A stretch of 64,000 nucleotides of DNA. Source: Mytilisepta virgata. Its lineage: Eukaryota; Mollusca; Bivalvia; Mytilida; Mytilidae. The translations under genes were made by a program, and so were the position numbers. Each line of letters opens with the position of its first letter. The stretch's first letter is position 1. A model generated the notes under the pieces. The model did not search any database, was not told the DNA's origin, and saw nothing but the letters and a program-made list of their open reading frames with translations. Shown piece by piece: positions 38,001-48,279 of this stretch. The stretch spans positions 44,093,135 through 44,157,134 of the forward strand of contig CM051517.1 in NCBI GenBank assembly GCA_028015205.1, written 5' to 3'.

Positions 38001-40405
38001 GGGGAAGTAGCAAAATACTAGCAACTGAGCTGGTCATACTCGCGTGTCCGACAGCATTTGCTTAAACTTTGACGTACTATGTGTAAAACTTTGTATCACA
38101 TAATATTTATTAATTGTAATATTGTCAATATATGATAACTGTTGTTATAACGAATAATATATTTACCTGAAGAAATCTGGTCCAATTGTGAGCTTTCAGA
38201 AATCTTCAAATTACTCAATGCCATTAAATTCTGGGACACTGTCAAAAGCATGGACTGGATATTGCTCGATAAGTACAAAATATATAATTCATACTAAGTA
38301 TATTGAAAAGATCGGAAAGATTGTAAATACCTGCTATATTTTCTAGATATTTGGTCCAGTCCAACAAATCATTAAATTTAAAACAATGGATGAAGTGATC
38401 GAGAAGGCCAATAAAACATCTTATGGTTTAGCTGCAGCAGTCTTTACTAAGGACATTAACAAAGTAATGACGTACAGTAGCCGTGTTAAAGCTGGAACTG
38501 TTTGGTTAGTACTAACATTTTTATTTATATTTGATAGTAAATTTTATAAAATTCTTGAATACTAGTAGTAGTTATTAGAGCTGTTTGTAAAATGTGAAAC
38601 CGAGCTCTTCGTAATATCTGGGTAGTTCTTCATATCAGCTGATGAGCTGTAGAAAATTGTACATGGAAAGGTGTCTTTAAGTTAAACTGAACTGACAGAA
38701 ATAACATTTTCTTTTGGTTGTAGTAGTTGGGTTGGAGTAGACCTGGTGTGTTTCTGTTATAAATTAAAATAGCTACTAAATTAGCTAAACCTATATGAAC
38801 CCACCAATGAATACCTTTGATTTATTGATCAATGAAAATAAGGTCATTTACTTTCTCCAAAACGTATCATAGTATTATTTTTCTTCCTTCTCTGACACGT
38901 TTGTTATAAAGCAATGCAACTGAATTCAACAGATGACTTAAAATAAAAATAAAAATAATATGTTTTCAATATATATTTTATTTAATTTAGGGTTAATTGC
39001 TACAATGTGTTGAGAACAACCTGTCCCTTTGGAGGCTTCAAGAAGTCTGGTATCGGCAGGGAACTGTAAGTAGTATTGCTCTGTACAGTATGTTTATCAG
39101 CTACGACATACGTAAACCTTTGACGGGGAGCACTTGTATAATTTATGTTACAGTTGTTCTAGATAATTGTGGCAAAAGTCAAAATTAAAAGGTAGCTCAC
39201 ATCCCTACATATTTTCTACACGCACGGATCGTAAGATTTAGTAGCTCGCAGCCAGGGAAGGGGTACATGCACAATACTTGTTAAGTACTGGTTGCACGTC
39301 CGACTTGTTCAAGGCGAAGGAAAATTTCATCATTATTCCATGGAAAGCGTAAGACAGACGCAATTGATCAGTGCGTCATCAGAGCGTGTGGGCTATGTGT
39401 GATTTGAATTAACCAGTTTTGTATGCTAGGAGTACGGGCTTTGTAACGCACGTTGTTAGCTACACGATCTTCCATATAAATGCAGTCTTGCAACTTGTGC
39501 CGAGTGTGGATTTCGTTGTTGATTGCACGCCAAACATAGACGTGAGATTAACGTCTGTATTCCAGGCCGCATAAATAGTAAGTAAAGAGTACTTGTGTAG
39601 TAGTTCTGAGATACGTCACTCGTACAATGACTGTTCGTCTACTATCATCGCAAAGCCCCTACAAGCTGTGCTTCCTACTCGGTTCAGGCGTACAAAAGGA
39701 GTACGGGTTCGGCACGTACTGTATGCGTTGTTGATTTTATCGCAAGACCCGTGGAATTTGCATTATGCCAAAAGACAAACGACCAGTCTGCGACCTTATA
39801 CGACGCTGAATACACGCAAATTACGCGCAAATCTCCATCGCAAGTTTGCCATTTTTTCCCTGTAGAATGCCTGTAGTAGCACTTACGGCGGGTTGAGATC
39901 TAGGCCTATAATACACATAAAATATCTTCACTTCTAAAGTTTGGTGTATTCTTTAGACATAGGGCAGTGTTATGTATAAGGGATCTTATATTGTCGTTTA
40001 TATCCTGTAATATGATGTATAATTGTAGGGGAGAGTATGGACTTCATCAGTATTCTGAAGTGAAAACGGTAGGTTCATTTTGGTTACTCTAGTAACTGTT
40101 GACTTTATAGTAGTGATACTAATCAAATATAATTTTTTTTTATAAACTATTACAAGTATAAACACTGCATACTTACTTGGCTAAACTGTGTACAATGGGA
40201 AATAACCCTGAAATCATCAGTCAAGATCGACGTTTCCTATAAACAACCTTCAGTGGAGTTTAAGACATCCTGATTTAGAAGGAATAGAAACAAATTTAAA
40301 GACCAATCACAATCAACATCGTCATAATTCAAGTTGAGGTTGGATATTTTACCTTTCTTCATATTAATTTTTTAGGTGATAGTCAGTACACCTACCAAAG
40401 TATGA
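26028..40405 (+). CDS. ALDH1A: Cytosolic aldehyde dehydrogenase, ALDH1/ALDH2 group (14 coding exons)
   Basis: Exons: 26028-26075, 29741-29845, 30214-30354, 30947-31076, 31333-31394, 31873-32001, 32690-32803, 33491-33593, 35650-35834, 36641-36805, 38347-38504, 38991-39065, 40029-40068, 40376-40405. All phases agree and give 494 residues. It oxidises aldehydes to acids with NAD(P)+, probably as a tetramer. Visible residues: oxyanion Asn164 (PWNFP), Lys187 and Glu190 (LKPAEQTP), the cofactor loop FTGSTEVG (238-245), general base Glu263 (TLELGGKSP), nucleophile Cys297 (GQCCCAGS), Glu394 (KEEIFGP) and the PFGGFKKSG / [12 protein letters not shown] end. Numbering runs five behind mammalian ALDH2 throughout. 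There is no mitochondrial presequence, so a cytosolic ALDH1A-like (possibly retinal) enzyme is likely; substrate is inference. The intron after exon 9 has a GC donor. The last exon is only nine codons. Confidence 0.95.
26104..26361 (+). repeat. 43-bp tandem repeat, six copies, each starting with a donor-like GGTAAG
   Basis: GGTARRAA occurs at 26104, 26147, 26190, 26233, 26276 and 26319, exactly 43 bp apart. Each unit also carries ACAATAATATC, GCTGCATAATA and a diverged end. The array lies 28 bp after the first coding exon of the aldehyde dehydrogenase gene, within intron 1. Confidence 0.9.
26362..29740 (+). other. Remainder of aldehyde dehydrogenase intron 1
   Basis: It contains a SINE fragment (27094-27245) and, at about 27300-27900, a stretch with ACGTTTCGACCAAATATGG and repeated short A-rich words that looks repeat-derived but is unclassified. 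Near 29440-29560 there is a fragment (CCTCGGAAGGGTAAGCGGTG) resembling a dispersed family partly seen at 56.9 kb. The acceptor is TTTTCTTGTAG ending at 29740. Confidence 0.5.
27094..27245 (-). mobile_element. SINE fragment (3' body and tail)
   Basis: Read on the minus strand it runs from GATTGCCAATTATCCTACCG through GAAGGTCGGTAGTTTTCTCC, GGGTACTCCGGCTTGCTCCA and GCCAAATGTGCTAAAAGGCG to a tail of AAAC/AAAT repeats. The same body occurs at 56648-56935 with a tRNA-like head, so this is a 5'-truncated copy. Confidence 0.8.
32127..32358. mobile_element. MITE with GCAACCATTT ends
   Basis: The left end GCAACCATTTTAGTTTTATG followed by GGG matches the reverse complement of the right end (CCCCCATAAAAATCAAATGG then TTGC). 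Interior phrases (TTGGTCCTGGATTTT, GGTCCTGCATTT, ACACCTAAAGTGATCCTG) recur in both arms of the large palindrome at 59.25-61.8 kb (60000-60140 inverted and 60900-61130), so the same family is nested there. It sits in intron 6 of the aldehyde dehydrogenase gene. Confidence 0.7.
33594..35649 (+). other. Aldehyde dehydrogenase intron 8
   Basis: The longest repeat-free intron of the gene. Donor GTAAGT, acceptor TTTTTTCAG. A+T-rich with nothing recognisable inside. Confidence 0.7.
35835..36640 (+). other. GC-AG intron 9 of the aldehyde dehydrogenase gene
   Basis: The exon ends GGACCACAG and the intron begins GCAATA; no GT is available at that place, while frame and family alignment (GPQ then VDKDQFDKI) require the junction exactly there. 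The acceptor TGTATATTAG ends at 36640. The middle is richer in G+C than its surroundings and holds a decayed reverse-transcriptase fragment. Confidence 0.85.
36446..36565 (+). pseudogene. Fragment of a LINE-type reverse transcriptase C-terminal region
   Basis: One open stretch of about 40 codons reads [20 protein letters not shown] then [11 protein letters not shown]. This matches the well-known pattern after the palm domain of CR1/Jockey-type LINEs (VKPILLYGCEVWG ... IEKVHLKF). Nothing before or after stays readable, so it is a dead remnant in intron 9. Confidence 0.65.
37195..37770 (+). repeat. 32-bp minisatellite, exactly 18 copies
   Basis: 576 bp = 18 x 32. The unit contains GACATTAATACATTCTATGG and GTACCACTGATGA. 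Copies are identical except one site, GATGAGAC or GATGAAAC (A form in copies 2, 4, 5, 9, 15 and 16). Near-identity means recent expansion or homogenisation and probably length polymorphism. It lies in intron 10 of the aldehyde dehydrogenase gene. Confidence 0.98.
37790..38060. repeat. Dispersed repeat copy (GAGATACTCCTTAG family)
   Basis: Shares GAAGAGCAAATTCA, GAGATACTCCTTAG and TACTAGCAACTGAG-like words with stretches near 23690-23940 and 53300-53470. Boundaries and class are unknown. Confidence 0.5.
39190..39910. other. G+C- and CpG-richer island inside aldehyde dehydrogenase intron 12
   Basis: This stretch of about 700 bp is clearly richer in G+C and CpG than its surroundings. It has no splice-compatible exon, no inverted ends that I can find and no coding match. 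It may be an unclassified mobile element or a regulatory island. Confidence 0.45.
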
Positions 40406-41398
40406 AATGGAGGTATTCTCCTGGACACTGAAATATTCTCCTGTAATATTGAGTGTAGACAAACATGTATTTATTATTGTTTAATATAATCAATATAACC
40501 TGTAGAATTTTGTATATATAAAGGTCATATTTACATATACAACTTGAAACATGAAATAGGTTTTTTAGTGATCAACAGCACACTTGTTAATTATGTATTT
40601 TCTGTTTATTTTAATGTTATAGTGGTATATGCCTTTTAGTAGAATATATAATGCCTTGCACGACTTTATACATAAGTCTATGGAATTTTTTAAAAAAGGT
40701 GACTCTTGAAAACGAAGCTTTACTGACATTTTATATTTAAAGCCAGTTTGACTAGCTTTGACAGTTTAAGAACATTTTAAATAATTTTTCCACATAACTG
40801 GCTTTATACTGATGTATGTTAATATCTGTGAGGAATAAGTACATATTTTATACAATTTTATTCCTTTAAATACATTTTTAACATGTAGAAAAAAAAACGT
40901 TATACGTGTGTATAATCTATGAAGTAAATGAATAACTAATTTATTTCAATTAAAATCTATTTTGTATTTGTTGGGCAAGAACCGCATTGTACGAGGATGC
41001 TATAAAAAAAAAAATTATACCAAATATGATTCACAGAATCTGCATTATCCTTCATCGGGTGTGAGTTTTATTATAACTTTGGGGAAAGATCATGGAAATA
41101 TTCTGAGCAATCAAATCAAAACGTCTGTATTAACCAAATGAAAACAAGTTCCATGTTAGGTAGGTTTAATAATATCAGCAAAACGTAATATATACATTTG
41201 TCTGTCATACCACTTACAGACATTATATGTACAAGTACGAAATTCTTCTGACGTCTTCTTATCTTATGGGTGTGAAAATAATCGTGCAAAATTTCACATG
41301 AGTGACATATTAAATTTTAATGGCGGGAAGTTGAGATTACCATAAAAGGCTTGTTGCATATAGCACGTAATGTTTACTATTTTCGTCAAGATTTGGTA
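40406..41398 (+). other. Aldehyde dehydrogenase 3' UTR and downstream DNA
   Basis: A+T-rich. Several weak polyadenylation words are present (for example ATTAAA near 40950), so the transcript end cannot be placed with confidence. Confidence 0.4.
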
Positions 41399-41406
41399 AC
41401 TCACCT

Positions 41407-41610
41407 CAGAGGGGCTCGACGTCTGGATATTTATTTCTTTTTCATTTTATTTTTTTGTTGTTTATTTCATGAGTACTTTTAATAAATATTTACTATTACA
41501 ACGAATATTCTGTGTTTATTATCAATGTGCTATACACTATCCACGTCCTTAGACAAAAAAAAAAAAAAAAAAAAAAAAAGAAAGAAATATCCAGAAGTCG
41601 GGCCCCTGTG
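41407..41610. mobile_element. hAT-type MITE, 204 bp, with an 8-bp target duplication
   Basis: The left end CAGAGGGGCTCGACGTCTGG then ATATTT pairs with the right end (AAATATCCAGAAGTCGGGCC then CCTGTG). ACTCACCT flanks both sides (41399-41406, 41611-41618). An 8-bp duplication with CAGRGG-type ends is typical of hAT elements. The loop contains a run of about 25 A. Confidence 0.85.
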
Positions 41611-42062
41611 ACTCACCTGTGAAATATTGTACTAGGAGAAGGCATTACGGTAAAGCTGAACGTAAAATAGTAAACGGCAAGTGCTAATATAAACCTTTTA
41701 TGGCAAACGCCAATCTCCACCAATAAAATTTAACTTCAGCACGCGGATTGGCATTTTACAGGTATTTATTTCACGATAATATTGGCTTGGTGTGATATTT
41801 CATTAAGGTTAAATTTGGATGTAAACAAGTAACTAAACCATGTAACAGTGGATTATCATAATATAAATTAAGAGTTAACAACACTTTTATTGCTTTCTTC
41901 ATCTTGTCAGTCGCTGTAAAGTCTTCAACAATGAATCATAGGTTCACATATACCTTGCACAAAAAAATATTTAAAACAAAATTAACAAAAAAAGAACAAA
42001 ACAGAACAAAACAAAAAACTAACAAACAAAAACAAATTGACAAAAGATTAACCAAAAAAAAT

Positions 42063-42140
42063 CCCATTTGTTGATGATGGCTTGTAATATTGGACCAGCT
42101 CTTGGATGACCAATAACTAATACGTTAGTTGTACTTGTAG
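42063..42140 (+). pseudogene. Decayed copy of aldehyde dehydrogenase exon 6
   Basis: CCCATTTGTTGATGATGGCT and on to ATTGGACCAGCTCTT copies exon 6 (31878-31920) with one inserted T and two or three substitutions in about 40 bp; similarity fades through ACGTTAGTTGTACTTGTAG. The insertion breaks the frame. Neighbouring introns and exons of that gene are not recognisable here, so it is an isolated fragment about 1.7 kb after the gene. Confidence 0.8.
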
Positions 42141-43126
42141 AATGAATCATACCAATCAAGTCTACAATATAATTAACAATTTATTTCATTTCTCATTTAA
42201 TTTTTTTAAATGTATACAAAAAGAACATTACACATACCAGCTGTCTTTCTGTTTGCCTTATTCAGTTTCAAATTCTATTTAAATAAAAATCAGGAAAATC
42301 AAGAAAAAAGCAATTTTTCTGAAATCTGAACGTGTCTCCAAGTTTTTTGCTTTTAAGTTGAGAATTCTTGCCCCTGTTTTATCTTACATTTTTCTCACTT
42401 GTCTGTAGAATTGTATGCAATGTTTCTATCGTGTTGGGATATTTTGTGTTTAACATACTTCTGGCCATAAAAAAAAACAATAACTGAAAACGAGTTGTAG
42501 ACAATACCCGTCTTGCTTCATAAAGTGACAGTAAAGTAGATCATGTGGTAAGATTGGTTCTGCAAAAATAGATGAAATGTTACACTGTATATTTTTAAGA
42601 CATCTGTCGCGTTTCAAATACGTGAATAGTATGCAGTTGAAGTGTCTTGATTGACCTAACAGATCGCCCATATTTAACGATTGCAATACTGTTATGCCAG
42701 TATTGTGGGCAATACTGGAAAGAAATTTTGTTCAAATATTGTAAATTTAAAAATATGGAACAGATATTCTACGGTATTAGTCTAGCATAGAGAACACAAC
42801 TGACTATGCAATACATTTCCCTTTGTCGGATGTACTGGCTTGTGATCGCAGTACTTCGTGTAAAAGTGTTAAATATTTAAAAAATCATAGCTCTTGGGGG
42901 GAACCTAATATATTCTATAACATTATAAAGATCTTTTTAAAAAATTTAAATAACTTTGCATAAAATCCGAAATTCCTTAATTCATGCATATTAAATATTA
43001 CATAATACAAGTAGTTCGATAAATCTTTGATTTAAAAGTTCAATAAAAATCATATAATGACGTTATTACAGACAAAAATATAACTACAGAGTTCTGCTTC
43101 ATTTGAAAGCCGTAAATTGCGATGTT

Positions 43127-46100
43127 TTAACAGCCCCTTAAATGGCAGATTTCTTGCTTTATTGCAGTGAGAACATCATGCAAGTGCCTTGTTTTACTTG
43201 CAGAGTAAATACATTTCAACCCTTTTAAACATAAATCGTATTGATCATTATATTCTGATGTCATTTTAACAACATACAAATCTGATATTTTTTCTACCCG
43301 TTTCAGTTCCTCGTAAATCTTCAGATTTTTCAAGTGTTTTCCAGAGAGAAACACAATGACTTTTTGTGAAGAGTTTCTTGAAGTATTCGAACGTCTCATT
43401 TTATAGAAGGATTTAAGTAAAAGTCGAAGTCTTTTCGATTTTGACTTCCTTAAATTCAAGCTTCTCAAAAAAACATTTTTTCTTTGGGGCGTTCTCACAT
43501 CAGGTCGGCTCAGCAATGAAAATGTTATCTTCGTTTTTGTAACATCGAATTGCTTGACCATTAAACCGATATTCTTCTTTATTAGTCTAACAGGTTTTCG
43601 TAATTCGTTAAATCCATCATATACAAAGGTTACATGCATCTTGTTCGGATACTTGTCTGGAAAAGAGAGATTGGGACGAATAACCTTTATTCATAACATT
43701 AATAAGTGAAAACAAATCAATATCGTAATAGTGTAATTACAGGTTGTTCACTTAAAATAAATTACTCGTAGTCCACATAATGTATCCCAGATTCAGTTTT
43801 TTAGCTCACCCGGCCAAAGGCCATGTGAGCTTTTGTCATCACTTGGCGTCCGTCGTCCGTTAACTTTTCAAATTTTAATCTTCTCTTTTGAAACCACTCG
43901 GCCAAGTAAAATTAAATTTGGCAGGAAGCATCTATGTAAGGTCCTTAATACAGTTTGCTCATTTCGTCCCGATCGGACTACAAACATGGCGGCCATGGGC
44001 AATTGTTGATTTTGATTGGCTAAGTTTTCAAAAATCTTCTCCTCTGAAACTGCTAGACCAAATGGAACAAAACTTGACAGGGAGCATATATGGGAGGTCC
44101 TTTGTAAAATCTCCTCATTTCGTCCCGGTTGGACTACAAATATGGACGCCATGGGCATTTCTTTTTTTTCTGATTGGTTGATATAAAAGAATCTTCTCCT
44201 TTGAAGTCACTTGGCCAAATGAAACGAAACTTGACAGAATCATCTATGGGAGGTTGTTTACAAAGTTTCCTCATTTCGTCCCGATCGGGCAACAAACAAT
44301 GCAGCCATAGGCAATTCTTGATTGTCGTTGGTTGATTTGAAATAAAAAGCATCTATGGAAAGTCTTTTATGAAATAATTTTTTTTCATCCTGATTGGACG
44401 AAAAGCATGGCTTCCATCGGCAATTCTTGTTTCTGATAGACCGATGTAAAGAAATCTTCTTCTCTGAAACCGCTTGGCCAAATGATACTCGACAAGAAGC
44501 ATCTGTGGGAGGTTTTTTTACAAAGTTTTGTCATTTTGTCCCGATCTTGCGACAAGCATGGCCGCCATTGGCAATTCTTGTTTCTGCCAGGTGAGCGATA
44601 CAGGCTCAGCCCTCTGAGCTTCTAGTTTTAAATAATATCAACATGATATGATAATACGGTTTTCCTTGTGATTTCTTTTGGTTTCCTTATACATAAAGTG
44701 ACAAAAGGTCACTGTAGTTCTAATTTAAATTTTACTACCTTTTCAATTAATTTCCTCATTTTTGTATACCTTGTTTGCCTGAGGTTTTACAAGGAAACCA
44801 CAAAATATCTTAAATCATTACTGATTTATCGAAAATCCAAAAAAAAAAAAAAAAAAACAAAATGTTACCTTCTCTGTTTCTGTCTTGTTTTGCCTCTAAA
44901 ATTAAATAGGATTAACAGTAATACATTTTCGAATTATAAAGATATATACACAGTTGACATTTTAACATTTTAAAACGTTAAAAAAAAAAAACAAGTATTT
45001 GATGCAAAGATTTTTTCATCAGTTTTCTTGTTACAAACATATCAAACGTTCTGTTCGTTAATAAAACTTATCGTACAGCAGTAGAATTATAAAATAAACT
45101 TTTGTAAAAAAAGAAGTAATTTAATTTTCGTTGCTACAAGTAGATTCATGTATACTTTTGTTTAAATATAAAGATTCTTGCAGTAGTATTATTGTAATAA
45201 TCATTTTAAAAGGCAACATCAAAAGTGTATGTGGATTTATTTTAAGACTATATAGTGGAAAAATGAATATAAAGCCACCAAAACTTATATGATCAGTTTC
45301 GAAAATGATTTCAACTTGATGATTCCGAATTTAAACAGAAGAAACGTTTTGATTTGAACACAAAAAAGAAAAAAAGGCACTTCCTGTACATAAATTTGTT
45401 CAGTATTATATTTTCCAAGACTGACTTATATTGTTCTATAAAATACCTGTGCATGCTTTTTGTGAGAGTAAGCTAATTAGTGTATTCATCTTCTTATAAC
45501 TATCAACACTGAACATAAATCTGGAACTTGGATGACTAGCTATTGTTTTAAGTTCAGTCTTATCGACACCGTTCCCAACACCTATCACAATGATTTTAAT
45601 GCCTTTAAGTTTGGCAAATTCGGACTCTAATTCCGTTGCAGTTTTATTTTCCGATATACCATCAGTTATAAGAATCATAACATCCGGTGCGTTTCGTCGC
45701 GCTCCATTTCGTTCTGAAAACATCACATCGCGGGTATATGCGATTGCTTGTGCTGTATATGTCCCTTGACCAGCATAATGTGCGTTTCTTATTCCTTTCT
45801 TTAATGAAATAACATCTGTAAATGAACTGAGATTAAACGCTGGATATACTTGATAACTGAAGGTCAAAAGCCCAACTCTTATTTCATTTTCTGATATTGG
45901 AAACGTTTTGACCACATCTTCTACAAACTGCAATTGTTGTTTATATTGATTGTAATGAATGCTGGCTGATGAATCCAACAAGAAAACGACATCTGCTTTT
46001 AACTTTCCGTCGCATGTGGATGATTCTATAATGAATAAAATGAAAAATAAAAGATTTTAAGCATGGACCATTCATCTTTTATGAGGGCATGATTTTTTTT

Positions 46101-48237
46101 TTAATATAAATACATGGGTCTGTTTAGGCTTTCTCAAATTATTTAAGCTGGACATAAGAACTGTAAGAAAAAATGACACTTATGATCAAAATTTTCTTAT
46201 ACAAAAACGTATATCTACGTTTGCCATATGTAAGTATAACCTTATCAAATGCTAATTGCTGGAAGACACGCCCTTCACTTAAAATTGGTAATCTGTTTAG
46301 GTAATTCACATTATCTGAGACACTTGAAATTCATATACAGGAGGAATTCCAGTGATTGAATGAATTCCTCTTTCATGAGAATTGAGATGTTTCTGTGAAA
46401 TTTTTTTCGGGTGATTTTAAGTGAGTTTTAACATTTCAAAGTGGGGTTAAATTTATTCTGACTTATTCAGTAATTAAGGTTCTAAAATATTGGTTTAAAT
46501 CGCGGATTCAAAAATTACTTGTTCGTTTGATCTTGGATAGATTTAAAGCCCTTCAAAACATATCTATAGTCAATCCAAAATGGTCACTGGTAAGATTTGC
46601 CCCAATTAAGGGTGAGATTTTGGAAATTTCCAAACAAATGTCGAAGAATAATCAATTTGAGCAAATTTGTGAATGATAATTCTAATTTTACAAGAAGTCT
46701 TTATCATTTTAGGGGCAGCAAACGTTAATCTCACCTCTAAAGTGTAAGATATAATTATACATCAAATACTTGACTTTTTCAGTAATTATTTGAATGCGAA
46801 TGTAAATATCTAATTGCTCACACTCAATTCTAAACAAAAACATTTGTCCTATCAAGATATGAATATTTATGTGATACATATATAGTTTGCATTCTTTAGT
46901 TATTTATTTTACATTAAACAAATATGAACATGAGGTTGCACGTGTTATCGTGCAAAGTATACCCCCACCCTTTCTTAATTTTGAATATTGGGAAAACTGA
47001 CTTAAAAAGTTTGACGAAAAATTTCATGTAAACATAAGGTATTGTAAAATTTGTAAGTATCGACAAACAGGAAGTGGTTCCTTGACAGATCTGAAAATAG
47101 GAGAGACAAAACAACTCATGGTCATAAAGCTACAGGCCAAATATCAAAACATTCCGTTGCACGGAAGCCGAGATAAGTGTGACGAAAAAGTTCAGTTTGA
47201 ACGGACGGACGGACCGACAGACGAACGGACAAGGTAAATCCGGTATACCACCCACTCCGTAAGAGTGGGGGTATAAAAAAGAAAGGATATAGAATCATCT
47301 ATGGGAGAACATTCAAAGACCATTCCTATCGACCAAGTAGTTTCACAGAAGAGTTTTAAATATTTCTGATGATTTTTAGTAATGGTGGCCATATTTTTCA
47401 AGATCTATAAATAATTTTAAAGTTTGGTATCAGTTTGCCAGTGGTTTTAGAGGAAAAGATTACGGACGACACCGACGGAAGATGGCAGGTGATGGCAATA
47501 GCGCACCTATGGTCTGAGTGAGCTAAATATGAAACAAGTTAAAAAAAATTAGCGTCAAGAATGCTTGTTGTTAACTGAAAACTAAGTCAATGTCCTAACT
47601 ACTTTTGGGTTATTCATAAACTAGAGTATTAGCTGTAGTACTTCAAAAGTATTTTGGATGGCTTAAAAAATCCATCTTCACAAGTAAAGATTGCACATAG
47701 GACCTCTAGTTGTGAGGATATAAAAAAAGTATAGAAAAATAATGATCTAGTGGAAGGCTATATGTTTGAATATTCAGAAGGACAGCAAATGATAAAAACA
47801 CTGTGACAAACAATCTAAACAAAGTTGAACTAGTGACGTAACAATGGCCCAAGAAGAGGAAGTTTCTTTCGAAAAACACAAGACTCGAAGATTTAATATT
47901 GATATTAAAATTAATGACACATCCTTTTCAAATATTTCATTTTAAAGGAACCACATTCAAGGAAGATCATGTTTTAAATTTAAATGCCTCATGGACAACA
48001 TTTCCATTACAGCCCGGCAAGGTTGCTTAAATTCGTATTTTGTACGGTCTGCAAGTGATGCAAACTTATACAATATTATAATATGATAAATTTTAGTAAA
48101 CCTGGTAGATATTGGAAAAAATAGTTTGCTCGAAATTTCAAAAAAAAAATTTGATCCTAGGCAAAAAGCCATACTGGTCTCGCACAAAAGATGAATGGTC
48201 CGTACCTTACTGTATTTTAACATCTTTGTTTCGCTTT

Positions 48238-48279
<42 letters not shown>

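Noticed and set aside
40069..40091. Reading through to a TAG after exon 13 as the end of the aldehyde dehydrogenase
   Set aside because: Splicing at ACG/GTAGGT to 40376 gives [13 protein letters not shown], which matches the family's C-terminus better than the read-through GSFWLL.
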